Below are positions 33,001-45,573 of a DNA stretch of 64,000 nt, piece after piece (position 1 is the first letter of the stretch; the number at the start of each line of letters is the position of its first letter). Under the pieces are notes generated by a model that searched no databases, was not told the origin of the DNA, and saw nothing but the letters and a program-made list of their open reading frames with translations. The translations under genes were made by a program, and so were the position numbers. The DNA is from Golubevia sp. BC0850 (lineage: Eukaryota > Basidiomycota > Exobasidiomycetes > Golubeviales > Golubeviaceae): positions 868,001-932,000 of the forward strand of contig JAAVVG010000010.1 of the NCBI GenBank assembly GCA_012976225.1. The letters run 5' to 3'.

Positions 33001-36000
33001 GGATTGGGTGAATGGGAAGAATTGGAAGAAGGTGATGAGATTGAGGCTTCAATTGGAGAACCAGCAGGAAAGAACCTGGTCGTGGAAAACTCACAAGGTC
33101 AGGTCTTCGAAGGCGTAGGAGCTGAAAGTGCCATTCAAGATCAAGTACCCGATTCAGAAGCAGAGTCAAACCCGGCATCTTCAGTCGCATCTTCAACCAA
33201 ACCTCCAGCTTCCGAGTTGCCAGCTGAACCTGAAGGAAGCGAACAACCTCCGGAGACCTCTTCTTCGAACCCTGCTTCTCGAGAAGTCGGACCTTCAGAT
33301 TCTTCCTCCGTCGTTTCACCTCTCGAGCGGACTCCTCTAGCCACACCCCCAGCTTCTCACACTCCAGGTTCAGACTCTGACTTTCCAATTCCTTCTGAAA
33401 GCTTCGTGGAAGCGGAATCTAGCCTTGTTTTTAGCTCAAACGAAATCACTAAGAATTCTTCAGATCAACCTACCCACGTCGTTCCTTCCACTCCTCCACC
33501 TTCTACCAAACCTCCAACTTCTACTTCAACTTCTACCTCAATCTCAGCTCCGGATTCTTCTGACAACGAGTCCAACTCAATGACCATCCCAGTGGAAATG
33601 AGACCTCATGGCCAAGTCGTCTTCGAAGCTTTGCCTGCAAACTTTACTCAAGATCAAGGATCTATTAACCTCAATTCTTCAAGTTCAGCATTTTCTAAAC
33701 TTTCAGAATCGACTTCTTCTTCGGAGAAATCTATCTCGATTCCAGTCTCTTCTGGGTCTTCGGCTTCGGCCCCAGCTGTCCCTTCTTCAAGCAGTGTGGC
33801 TTCGGTCCCAGAATTCTCTAAAGCTCCTAATCATCCACCTCCACTACCTAACAGTACTCCCGCTGGAGCAAGCGGTGGTGGCGGAAGCGAATCAATTTAC
33901 AGAACGATTTCGAAAAGGTTGAACGCTCTGGAGACGAATGCAACTTTGAGTCTTCAATATATGGAACATGGAAGTCAGACGCTAAGAGACGTCTTCGCTC
34001 GTATGGAGAAGAGACAGGAAGAGAAGATGGGAGAAATGTTGAGAGCTCTCAATGGAAGTAATTGGAGACAGATCGAAGCATTGGTGAGTGCTTCGATTAG
34101 GGACGTAGACGACAAACTTGTCAAGTTACTGACTTATCCTTCCCTCTTGCTTTCTTCCTCACCTTTGGCAGAAACGAAGACAGCATGTGGATCTTCAGAG
34201 AGCACTGTTTGAATTCGATGTGCATCGTCAACAAGTGGACGCCGAGCGAGTCTCGCTCATCACTCAAGTTCACGTTTTAGCAGATGAAGTGAGTGGTGAA
34301 TCGTTTTTCTGAGCACAGGATCTCGTCTTATTCTCAATGCTTATCACTCCTTCTTTCCTCTCACAGGTCATGCTCGAGCGCCGTCTTAGCATTGCCCAAT
34401 TGGTCCTACTCCTTGGTCTCTTCGTCTTTATGGCTCTCACTCGTGGATCTTCGGCTGCCTCCATCGCTCGAATCAGCAATCGTAGAAGGTCAACATATAT
34501 TGGCCATGGAAGGCTTGACAGGATGGGATCAATCTACAGTGCTCGAGGAATGAGTCCGTCCGCTTCTACCGATCAATTTTACTCCCACCTTCAGCAAGGG
34601 AACCGACCTAGCGTCTCTTTCGAACAACAAATAGCACCCGAAGATCAAGAACCCGATACCACGAGACCGAAACCTGCTTCTAAAGGCAGAGGAGCTTCTC
34701 ATAATAGATCCTCGAGTGGTTTAGGTCTGGCTTCAGAGAATCGTCCAGTCAGGCTTCCCAGAAGCTCTAGACCCCCATCCTTCTCCAGAAGCAAAGGCAA
34801 CTCGAGATCCTCTCATTCAACTAGGGCGTCACGTATTTCGATGCAAGACGAATCCAATCTCTCGATCCCAGAGCCTTCGAGTTCTTCTTCGGCTTCTTTC
34901 TCAAAGTCACAACGTGAAGCGCTGAAGAGATCTCTGAGAGTCAACGTCCTCAATAACCACGCCAACTCAGCTCCACCTTCTCAATCAACTCAAATAGCCC
35001 CTTCTTCTGCACCGATGGAGGACTTCTCTGAGATGTCTCCCAAAGCACTCAGAGCTCATCTCGGATTTTTGAGCCCAAGATCGAACTCTCCCTCCTCGAT
35101 CTACTCACCTCATCCTCCAGAGTCGGCCACGGAAATCAGAACCTACCTTTCAACTCCACCTACTCCCAGATCGACTTCTCCCATCTCTCTTCGCAATATC
35201 AAAGCTAAGTTTGGTGGGTCGAACCAAGGAGGTTCTTCTTCGAAGACTTCTTTCCTCAATGAGATTCTCCGTCACCCAGCTTCCCCTCGTGACGTCAATG
35301 GAATGCTGGCTAACGACCAAGGGAGGAGTCAATCTCAGGAAGCGGATCAAAATCCAGACAACTCGGATAACTTCAGATGTGACGAGAGCGTCTCTTCTTG
35401 GACGGATAGGTCGGAGACTAGTGAAGATGGAGACGGAGATTCAGACGCTCCAACCTCATCTTCGCATCATCACTTTGACGAGCAAGAGTCGGAAGTGAGG
35501 GACAATTCTGGAGCGCAAGGAGAAAGGAACGAAGCAGATTCTCTAAATCCTTCAACTCTCTTAGCCCCGGCTCTTACCATCAGCTCTCCCAAACCTGAGG
35601 AAGACCTCATTCATCGAGAGGATCAACCACAACTGCCTGCAGACGATCTCGATCTCTCCCCTCCGAGCAACACAAATCACACAAGCCAAGCTACTCCAAC
35701 GTCTTCAACCTTCGACTCTGAGATGAATGGACCTTCCGAATGGCAGGAGGTTCGACCTCGTAGAAGTTCCACTTATAGACGTCAAGGATCTAATGGAACA
35801 GCTGGGAAAAGGTTGAGCACTCCAGATAGTTCAAGAGGTACTCCACCACCTTTCAACAAGATTCCGGCCAGGAGTTCGTCTACTTCAACTATCATTCCAC
35901 CTGCTTCTCCTTCTCCTTCTACTCCTCACAATCAAAATCGGTTCTTACCTTCTCAACAATCGACTCCTCAAAATTCACATTCTGCTGTTGATACTTTTAC

Positions 36001-36055
36001 GAACTCACGACCACATTCGCCACTGGCTTCTACTTCTAGGCTCAAACATCGTTGA
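30078..36055 (+). CDS. SLP1: SLP1-like SUN-domain membrane protein
   Basis: Four exons, 30078-32720, 32812-34083, 34172-34288 and 34367-36055, give 1906 residues in consistent phase. The ATG at 30078 is chosen because the frame upstream has no ATG. A disordered N-terminus precedes a hydrophobic segment near residues 155-172 (LLLFLILINSVSTVKAIF), probably a signal anchor. The SUN domain lies at about residues 755-935: HRWNFASFDCAAVVH, GQFVIVELCDEISIDTIVLG, FFSRMFKRFRVRV, FLEHYGSEYYCPVSLLRVYG. A coiled region follows, and exon 4 begins with a membrane helix (LSIAQLVLLLGLFVFMALT, near 1350) and a long Ser-rich tail. The order matches yeast Slp1 and vertebrate SUCO/OPT, ER proteins that protect folding membrane proteins (Slp1-Emp65). 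It is much longer than yeast Slp1 (587 residues) because of disorder. Confidence 0.85.
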
Positions 36056-36440
36056 GGTAATATTTCTGAAGACCTTGCTTCTGAGTTTCTCTTTGTTATG
36101 TGTCACTTTTCTCAATTGTACTCTATATTCCGTTCACATCAATCAAGATCCTTTTGCCGTTCCTCCTTGCCGTCTCACAGGCTCTCGCGAAGTAGACTGC
36201 TCCCATGACATGCTTCTTGAGAATACAGTAGATGAATCGGTACACTCCAAGACTAATTCTAGATATCCGAAGACCTTGCTCAATTGCTCTTGAATAAGGT
36301 CATCGAACCAAGTTACGACGCGTCTGTATCTCTTCTCAACACATCACCCTCAAAATGCTGAGCTGAACAAGTCAATAGGAACAGAGTCTAACTTGACGGA
36401 AGTAGATTGAAGATTCTTTGTCGATCATCAACAAGTTCCG
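36056..36440. other. intergenic between SLP1-like and SLD3-like genes
   Basis: The two flanking genes are tandem. A short rightward open frame here has no recognisable content. The gap must hold the 3' end of one gene and the promoter of the next. Confidence 0.45.
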
Positions 36441-39400
36441 ATGACAGCTGCTACTTTGAGAGCGAATCCATTCTCTCTTTCTGTCATTCCACCAATCTCA
36501 ATTCCATGGCCTTCCTCTTCAACTAATCAATCTACAAATCACCAACTGAACTCATCAAGTAGTCCTTCAATTAATGCCAATGCCAATTCCCTTCATTCAA
36601 CAACTTTAACTTCATCTTCGGTCCAATCCAGAGGAAAGGGAAAGAGAAAGGAGAGGAACTTGCTAGACTCTTCTCCTTTCCTCAGCATATCTTATCCCAA
36701 CAACCCGGACCCGGACCCGGACGCAACTCAATGGATAAAGCAGAGATATCTGGAGTGCTTGTGGCTGGGTGAAGTGAGTAATAGTTGGCCACACCACAGC
36801 CATTCAATTCGATTGGCAGGGGAGCTGCAAAGGTGGAACTTGGCGGTTCATTGACAGGTGTAAGGCGAAAGGTGGCCAGATGGAATGATGAAATGATCAT
36901 TGAACGATTCCAAGAGAAATGTAGATGGATGCGATAGAGTTGAAAGAGGTAGGAGGACTCTTTGGAGCATCTTCCAGAGACCTCTCCTCTGTCTTCTCCC
37001 AATCGAACCTGGAGACTGACTTCAAGGTTCGGCCAGGAAAATGTTTCTCAGCACAAGTCGAGACACTCGACTCATTATCACCTCTTTCCAAGAAGTCGCC
37101 ACCTGAGTCCAATAGAGCTGACCTGCCTCCCCTCCCCTCCTCTTTAAAGTATCACTCCCCTCTATCTTCCTTCCTAGACGCTCTGAACAGACTATCTCCT
37201 TCTAGTCCTCAAGATCCATCCTCTATTTACAATTCAATTTATCCACTTCTATCGAGCACTTCTTCATCAACTAGGTTCAAATCTCTCGTTCCCTCATTCC
37301 TTGAATCAATCTCCACAACTTCAGTCTCAGCTTCTACTCGATTTGAACTCTCTCAGCCTGAGAAAGACATCATTGATTATGCTCTAAGATGTGGTTCTGC
37401 GAATCAAGTCAAGAAAGAATGGCAGGAAAAGGCGGAGAGAGCTGGGAAGGAGGATTCGAGTTGGGTTTTTAGTCTGGGGAGTAACGGGAGGAAATGGCTG
37501 AAGGCTATTGAGAGTAGAGAGTAAGTTCGCTCATCGGGATGATACGGGATGACTTCTCTAAGGGCTGGAAGAGCGGAAAGAAGGAGGGAAGTGATTGGAT
37601 CCAGAGAACTCACCTCTCTTCTCTGTCATCTCTCTTCTTTTCACACCTCTAGACTCCAACTCCAAATCCTACTCCTCCTCTATCTGATCACGCTGAGCTC
37701 AATCTATGAACCTCCGTCAAGTTGGACTCCACCCATCCCTCTTCAAGAACACAAGTCCGGATCTTCAAATCATTTTGCCTCGACCTCTTTCTCGAAAGCA
37801 AATATTCTCGACGATTCCTTCCAAAACAGTTTCGATCAAAGTCAAGTCGGAGAAGAATCTCAGTCGATGATCAGAATGGAAAGTCAAAACGAATCACAAC
37901 TCAATGAATCTCAAATGGAATCTCAATCTCAAGATCAGGGCGAATCTCAAGACACTGCAATTGAATCTCAATTTCTTGAGATAGATGCACTACCTAAGAA
38001 ACGGAAACGAAAATCACTACCTGCAAAGAGATGGTCTGGCTTGGGGGGTGGTGGTAGTTCTTCTTTCTCTTGGGATCCTAGATCTTCTCTATCGGCTGAC
38101 AAACGGAGAAAGAAAGACGAAGCTAAGACAACGGAGACCATAGAGACTTCTGTGGAAGCGTTGAGTCAGAGAGTGAAGACAATAATGGATAGGCTTTGTT
38201 TAATTGGAATGATCTCTGACAATGGATTAGGTTTAAATTCTTTATTCGAAGATGAATCATCTCAGTTGAAGGAAGCTGAATCTCAATTAACGAGTACTGA
38301 AACTCAACCTGAATCTCAAAGCCAATCACAATCACAGTCACAGTTGGACAAGCCCTACTCTTCAAGTGCTGTGAGCGGTTCGAAGGAGCCTTTACTTTTC
38401 GGATCTTCTTCTAGACCGAAGGAGTCTGTCAGAGATGACAGAGATGAGATGCAATGGCTATGTTCGGATTTAGTTGAACCTTTCTTCTCATCACACAGCT
38501 CTACTAGTGGATTATGTGAGATCATGAGAGGGAAATGTTTTGTCCCAAGTACAACTCCTGCTAGACCGAGGGTGGTGAGAAACCTCAGAAGCGAGGAAGA
38601 CGCCATTGGAGATGCCGATGGAGAGACAGCAGATGAAGCTGGTTCGAAAAGAAATGTGGGAAGTACACGTATCCTTTCGAGATCAAGTTCTTTCCCTTCA
38701 ACTTCCAGATCCAACTCGGATTCAAATTTAGAATCTTCAATATCATCAACTCCGAATCTACAGGAACTTTCGGTCACAAATCAGAACCGAAAGATTCAAG
38801 CTTCTAGGAAAGCTTTGGAATCATTACCCAATTTTAGTGATGCTTTGAAATTGGAGAAGGTCAAGAGAGAAACATCTGAGAGAAAGAAGTGGGAAGATGA
38901 GAGATTAAAACTTAAGGAGACTATGAAACTCGTCGGCGATGGAAAGAAAGAGAGGAAGTTGAAGAGGACTGAAAGCTTAGGTGTTGGAAGTGTGATTGAG
39001 GATGGGATTGGAAGAGGGAGTACAAGGTCAGCTCCTGGAACTGGAATAGGAAATTCTGCGGCTCCTAGAATCAGTAAACGGAAGACTGAAGCTAGAAAAT
39101 TACCGATCAATTTAGGTGCTCCATTCTCAACTTCCGTGTACTCAAATTTGATCAAGGCCAGAGGATCAAGTTTTGCTTCTACGTCGAATCAGCAAGAAGA
39201 CTCTAGATCAAATAGACAAGCTTCCTTCGACTCTAAATCCAGTGCAAATCACGGAAGGACTTCTGTCTTGGCTTCTCCTCAACAGTCCCAAGGCGGAGGA
39301 ATTGGAATCGGAAGTAAAGCCTTGGCTAGAGGCAGAAATCTCACAGGAATCAGAAGATCTGAAAGTCAGCCTAATCCTAGAATTCTGCTCCGGGATGAAG

Positions 39401-40599
39401 ATGAGGAATTGGATCAAGCGAACCAAATAAACTTCAACTCCGACATCTCCATGGAGTCAAATCCGGTTCTGAAGAGAAAGATACTCTCTTTGAGCGACTC
39501 TGAAGAAGAGGAGGAGATCATTCGAGCACCAGCTTCTAAGCAGAGGAGCTTCTCGAGCTCAACTCACAATTCAAGCTTCAGAAATTCCATCTCGACATCT
39601 CTTCAACAGCCGTCGAAGCCTGGTCAGCTTAGCTCAAGGCATTCGTCAGTTGCCCCACAGCCTGCTTCCACCTCGGGGACTTCGTTACCTCTCAAAAAAC
39701 GCTCTGCTTTCACAAGAAGTGAATCTCAACCTGTCAACGCATCTTCGAGCAGAAATGGAACCACGGGTTCAGTAGTGCCAGGAGCCCAATTCGGGGGAAC
39801 TTCAAGGAGTAAAGATTCAGGAACCAGAGTCATCAAGTCGAAATCGGAGAGTCAACCAAATCCAAGTCTGAATTCGGACGATGATGAAGAAGAACTCGAA
39901 ACTTTCAAATCAAAAGCCAACGGAGATCAAGATGATGAAGAGGACGAGGCCATCATAGTACCAAGGAGTAGGAAATCGTTTTCTTCTTCTTTAAGTTTCC
40001 CTTGGACAAATCCCAATTCAAGTTTGACCGATTCTTCGCAAATTGAATCTCAGTCTCAAAGCCAAAATGGAAGCCGAATGGATTTGGATGATGAAGATTC
40101 TTTGGATTCAAGTTCGGTGAATCTTCAACGACCCTTTTTGAATTCTTCTAGATCTGAACTGACAACAAAGTCTGCTACTCAAATCGAAACATCATCGAAC
40201 ATCACCGACTCTAGGAGAACTACTACCACTCATGATGGCGGAATCAAAATTCCAACGTTAAACAGAGCACCGAGCGGTAGGAACCCTTTCGCAGCTGGAG
40301 TCAAATCCAAGTCTGTGAAATCGGCCTTGAAACCTCAAACTTCTTCAAGGGCTGGCACCACTTCTCAGCCACCTACCTTGGTTCACAGCAATTCTGCTCC
40401 TGCTCTTCCAAGCAGAGGAGGCACTTCAAGAGGCAATCAACCAGATTCAGACTCTCTGCCTCTAAAGGGAAGGAAGAAGGTCAGACTGAGCCCAGAAATT
40501 GTCATCGGAACAGAGTCTGAGATGACATCGCCCGCGGAATTGGGAAGGAATTGGAGAGCGGGAAGGAGCGAGACGTTGGAGGAGGGAGGAAGGAATTGA
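36441..40599 (+). CDS. SLD3: SLD3/Treslin-like DNA replication initiation protein
   Basis: Three exons, 36441-36773, 36925-37520 and 37653-40599, give 1291 residues in consistent phase. The spliced text RELQLQILLLLYLITLS resembles the helix that opens the Sld3 Cdc45-binding domain. Further on, VKTIMDRLCLIGMIS, then MQWLCSDLVEPFFSSH and LCEIMRGKCFVPS, match the second conserved part as I recall it for basidiomycete Sld3 proteins. Sld3 loads Cdc45 at origins and is a CDK and checkpoint kinase target. The rest is disordered and basic, with dense SQ motifs (ESQNESQLNESQMESQSQ) and acidic patches. There is no membrane segment. Assignment rests on short motifs, so another nuclear protein is possible. 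It is tandem with the neighbouring genes and shows no operon-like coupling. Confidence 0.5.
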
Positions 40600-40804
40600 G
40601 TTGTTGGAGGATGAGTTCCGCATTTTGTAATTTTCGTATAGTTTAGTTTCGTTCGTTCATCTTCCAGTAATTCCAAAACTTCTACAATCTATTTTGAGGC
40701 AAGTGGTGTTTTGGCTTAGGGTTGCTTCACTCTAACCAGACCCTTGCTGGGCAGAGACGCAAAAATCTTCTCGAACTTTGACCACGATCTTCAGCCCGTT
40801 CTGA

Positions 40805-43800
40805 ATGACTTCGCAAGGTAAGGGACTCTATCAAATGATCTGTTTCTCTGATTTGAACGATGAACTTCAACTGAACGCAATCCAGCCTCTCCATTTACAG
40901 CAACATTATCGCTTAGGAAGGAGCCGCCTTATTGGTGAGTTTTGATTTCCTCTATCTTGTCCTCTCTCCTAGAGGATTCGTCTCTCATAGAAAGCGAGCT
41001 CTTCATTTCCTTTGTTTCTAATGTTCTCAGTCCTTAGCTTGAACATCCATCGACGATAGCGATGCTCACTTCACTTCGGTCTTCCTCTCTTTCTTCTGTC
41101 AAATTTCTCTCTCCTCATTCAATCTCTCTGAACACGATCCTCTCCCTTCAATCATCGGCTGGCACTTCAAACAGGTATGAATACAAAACACATGCAAAGG
41201 ATCGGTGGTTCGGAAGAGAGCTTGTAGAGATCTTTACCACTGAGTTTAGAGATCGAACCAAGGAATACTACGTGAGATCTTTTGACCCTCTACTTTCGAG
41301 TCTTCCGTCTCGTTTTGCGATGACTGACACTTAGAATAGATGATTTTTATCTTCTCAGAGCTGGGCGATTCATACTGGAGTCTGTAACGTGAATGGAATT
41401 AGAGCTTTTCCCAGGCAAACTGTCAAGAATGGTGATCTGATAACGTGAGTGTCAGCCTATCTTTCTTGCCTCTCAGATAAATTTCAATTTCAGCTACTGC
41501 TTTAGCTTTGCTGCTGATCTTGATACTACCCTCCTCTTAATGTGCTCCAGAAATCGTGTGCACAGACACGAACCTCCGACCACTTCTGATCCAATCAAGA
41601 TTCTCTATCGTAATGATGAGGAAGGGAGACTAGTAGTAGTCAAGGTGAGCTACTGTGGAATCGATATCAGCATTTCCGACTACCTCTGATGGTAAAGCGG
41701 GGCTTGATCTTCCTTCTTGGGACGCAATCTTCTGACTCCATAATTTCTCCTCTGCGTCGATCTGTCCTTCTTTCTGAATCATATCCCCTTCATTCCTGTG
41801 AAGCCTGGAGGTATGCCTGTACATGCTGGTGGAAGGTACTTCAAGCACACGGTTAGTTCAAGTCCAAAAGGAAGGGGAAGACTCTGTGCGCTTCACTCCT
41901 TTGGCCTTCGTTTGAGACGTGAAAGCTCTTGACCGACATTGGCTCAATTTTTGTTCTTTTCTTCATGCAATCTAGCTCTTGGAGCTCATCAAGACGGATT
42001 TCGGAATCCCAATGGTTTACAGTGAGCAAAAACCTGCTCTCTTTCTATCTCTCTCGCGACTGAGCTGACTCTGGTCCATTCCTCATTTTTCTCAGCTCTC
42101 AACAGACTCGATCGATTGACGTCTGGTGTCATGGTTTGTACTCTCAACAAGGAAGCGGCGCAAGAGCTAGGTGGCTTGTTCCAAAGAGGAGAGGTTAGGA
42201 AAGTGAGTCACTGCGAGACGAGCTCGGCCTTAGGTCAAATCAGTTAAAAGTGAGTGGTTGACTGGCCCCTGTGACTGAATTGATTCTGTCCTCTCAGGCT
42301 TATGTGACTCGTGTCAAAGGCAAATTCCCAGAGTGAGTGACACCGGAAGCTCAGATCGAGAAGCTGTCTCGATGCTGATTCTTTTCTCACTTCCTTTCGT
42401 TCTTCCAGCGGAGAAATCAACTGCAAAGAGCCTATTCTAGCGGTTGATCGTCAATGTGGAGTGAATATCGTTCATTCCAAAGGGAAAGAGTGCGAAACGC
42501 TGTTCAACAGAATCTCTTACGATGAGCTAACAGACACCAGTGTCGTTTACTGTCAGTCTTCAACGGAGACGAGCTCGTCGAACAACTTTGGAAACTGACA
42601 CCTCTTTCATTTCTCTTCTATCTCCCAGGTCGACCCATCACTGGCCGTACTCACCAGATTAGAGTTCACGTTCAGTACCTTGGACACCCTGTGGCGAATG
42701 ATCCAATCTACGCTCACAGTGTCTGGAACGACATCCCTCCTACTTCCTTCCCTTCTGTCAACATTCCAGATGCTGATGTCTGGAGGAAGAAGCCTGGTGG
42801 CTCTTGGGATCCGACCTCAAGCGTCTCTGCCACAAATCAACCCGAATCCCCCACTCCTCAAGACAGCAATTCTACTGAGTCGGTCTTCAGAGTCGTCGAA
42901 GCTTTGAAGAGAGACCAAGATGACAAGGAAGATTGGGCTCGGTGGAAAGACGAAGTTCTGTTCGGTAAACTGAACAAGGAGCTGGGAGTCGAGGATGTTT
43001 TCGTTCCAGGTCCCAATGCCACGATTCAGCGACCGAAGGAACTGGATGAGATTCTCAAGGACGCTGGTCATGCTGATGCGACCATCGTTCGGGACGAAGA
43101 GGGAAAGCCGAGAATTGTTGGCTCTGGCGAAACTCGTTTCCAAGCGAAGGTCAGAAGAACCGACACTCAGGACGTCTGCCAGGACTGCAAAATGTGAGTA
43201 AGAGAGGGTCTGCTCGCGAGGTTGTACTCAAGCTGAACTTTGTCTTTATTTCATCGACCTTCTCGTTCGATCTCCTCCTCTCCTTCAAAGCCCTGTCCTT
43301 CCTGATCCTGATCCTTCAGAGCTTTACATCTACCTTCATGCCATCAAGTACGAGACAGATCAGTGGTCTTACGAGGACGAGCTGCCCTGGTGGGCCAGAG
43401 AAGATTGGGGCGGCAGAAGTCAGATCCGAGCGAATCTAGCCCGAGAACGAGTAGGAGAAGTAGCAGCTGAACAAGCTGCTTCGAAAGCGTCCCCTCTCGA
43501 CTCACTCTCCTCGGCCTCAGAGGCTGTTCCAGATCTTTCCCAAACCAACTCAGCGAATTTTACTTCTGTATCTGCCGCTCTAGTCGAAAGCAAAGATCAA
43601 GAATCAACTTCCTTTCGAGCTCCAGCCTTGGTGTCTCATCCAGGAGAGGATCCAGAAGCACGGCAGCAGCTCGCTAGAAAAGCTCAGAAGACTGTAGAAG
43701 AAGCAAGAACGATCCAAACAAGACTGGGTGACCTGCCTTTGACTGGAAAAGGTGATATCGATTCCGCCAACGGAGATCGCTTCCTCAAAGGAGTCGACCG

Positions 43801-45573
43801 CGATTCAGTCCCTTCGATTGGATTCGACGTGTTCACGGGTCTGGAAGACATCGCTCAACGTGAAATCCACCTTCAAATTCTGGAAATATTGGGACCTGAA
43901 GCATCGAGTCATTCCGAACCTTGGATTACCTTCTCTGGCCTCCATTCTTCTTTCGTCCAAGTTCGCGGTGGAAAAGCTTCGGCAGCGGCTTTGGAAGCCT
44001 ACCTCTCCTCTTCTCTTCAGTCTGTTGCAGATGCCTACTTCCTCATCGGAAATGAACTACTAGATGATGCGAATCTTCAAGCACTTCAAGCGGATAGAAT
44101 GAAAGACGGAAGGAGCAAGACTCAACAGAGGAAAGCTCGTGCCCTAGAACGAGCGGCTGCAAAGAAAGCTGGACTGCCTCTTCCCAGTGTGGAGGGATAT
44201 GAGCAATCGCCCATGTTCCCATCAGAGCAACCGCTTTTGGAACAATTGAAGAAGCTATGGGACAAATCTGGAGATGGTTGGAAGGCGGCTGTCAAGGCTT
44301 GGCTGGCGATCTTTTCTGATCAAGAGTTCCGAGAGGAAGAAAAGGATTTGAGATACTTCAAAGAAGAGTTGCGGATATTCAAAGCAAGTGTAGAAAGGTC
44401 GGCTTATCTATTCCCAAGTTTGACGACTCAAGATTTGGCAAGGGAAGTTGCTGAAATTGTGAGTCTTGAAACTGCACTTCCATCGATTCAATACTTGACA
44501 CTGACTGATCTTTGTCCTCCTCACCAAAACAGATTGGTCTTCAATTTGATCCTCAGATGGATACTTCAGAACACAGATGGTCTGTCGACCTGAAAGAAGC
44601 AGTCTTTGATGTGATTCTGAAATTCGTTCGAGGATTTGGACTTCCATCGACACAAGTCCCCTCTAAAGGCTCTGCTGGGAACTCTCCTGGAGCTATCTAT
44701 TACGGACTCAAGATCCCATCTCCAACGATCGTACCCAGCCACAGACCGGAGCTTAGTAATGCGCTGGTTCATGGAGGCACAGCCTTACTTCGATGGAGAG
44801 CGGCAACATTGGCTCTCAGTCTACCAATCCCCTTCAATCCTACTTCTCCGGATGCCAGACCCCTCAAGATTTTGGAGCCTTGCGTAGGAACAGGAAGTTT
44901 CGGAGTCGAGATCGCAGAAGCTCTGAGATCAAGGGGCGTCTCTCATCAGCTCTTCGCTTCGGATCTGGTCAAGGATTACATCGATAGAGCCAAGGTTGTC
45001 TTTGAGAAATGCGGATTCGGTGATGTCAAGTGTCAAGAAGTTGATTCCCAGATTACTGAAGACCTGGTGAAATTCGTTGGAGGGGAAGGAGAAGTCGACG
45101 CGATCATCACTGTGAGTGAAGAATCTCAATTCTCGAGACTCTGCTCGTTCGTTGATTGACCTTTTCTTTCCCTTTGCTCTGTCTATCTAACTTCTTAGGA
45201 TCTACCCTGGGGAAGAAGAACCACGCTTCCAGCTCCTCTCGACAAGATGTACGTCGAAATGCTGGATACTTTCAACGTCGTCATGAAACCAGGAGCCTGC
45301 GCCTATCTCATCACAACGGAAAGCAAGACGTTCCTCCGAGCGCTGGAAGCACATCGAGGCCATGCAGTCCGCTCGAACTTGGACTTCCTCTTGACTTCGG
45401 ATCCTTACGACTCGTTTGGATCTGAAGCTTTGGTAGGGGAAAACCAAAACGCAAGAGAACAGTTCAAGATGGCTTCTGAGACGGCCAGAGGGAGAGGAAT
45501 GAGAGAGATTCAGATCGGGTACGAGTGCTACTTGTTCCAAGTGAAGAAGTCGAACATTCGCGTGGTGAAATGA
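40805..45573 (+). CDS. fusion: RluA-type tRNA pseudouridine synthase + THUMP domain + class I methyltransferase
   Basis: Fourteen exons: 40805-40817, 40886-40934, 41175-41271, 41359-41444, 41551-41644, 41803-41850, 41976-42021, 42096-42202, 42298-42332, 42409-42551, 42629-43193, 43291-44458, 44533-45111 and 45199-45573. They total 3405 bases, 1134 residues, with every phase consistent. Residues 1-470 are a Pus8/Pus9/Rib2-type pseudouridine synthase ([29 protein letters not shown] with the catalytic Asp, [16 protein letters not shown]). They end in the CQDC...[16 protein letters not shown] segment of that group. Exon 12 then runs unbroken through an acidic linker into a THUMP-type region ([16 protein letters not shown]). 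Next comes a methyltransferase with motif [16 protein letters not shown] and motif IV DLPWG, as in THUMPD3/Trm14 m2G enzymes. No ATG fits a separate second gene. Predicted role is tRNA psi32 formation plus guanosine N2-methylation. A possible alternative start at 41062 would replace exons 1-2. Confidence 0.85.

Noticed and set aside
32972-33388. Leucine-rich frame opposite the SLP1-like gene
   Set aside because: It is the antisense of Glu/Ser/Pro-rich coding sequence. The sense frame is continuous with the SUN domain.
41062-41334. Treating 41062 as the only start of the pseudouridine synthase fusion gene
   Set aside because: Splicing from 40805 through 40886-40934 gives [17 protein letters not shown], which fits the family N-terminus better. 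41062 is kept only as a possible alternative start.
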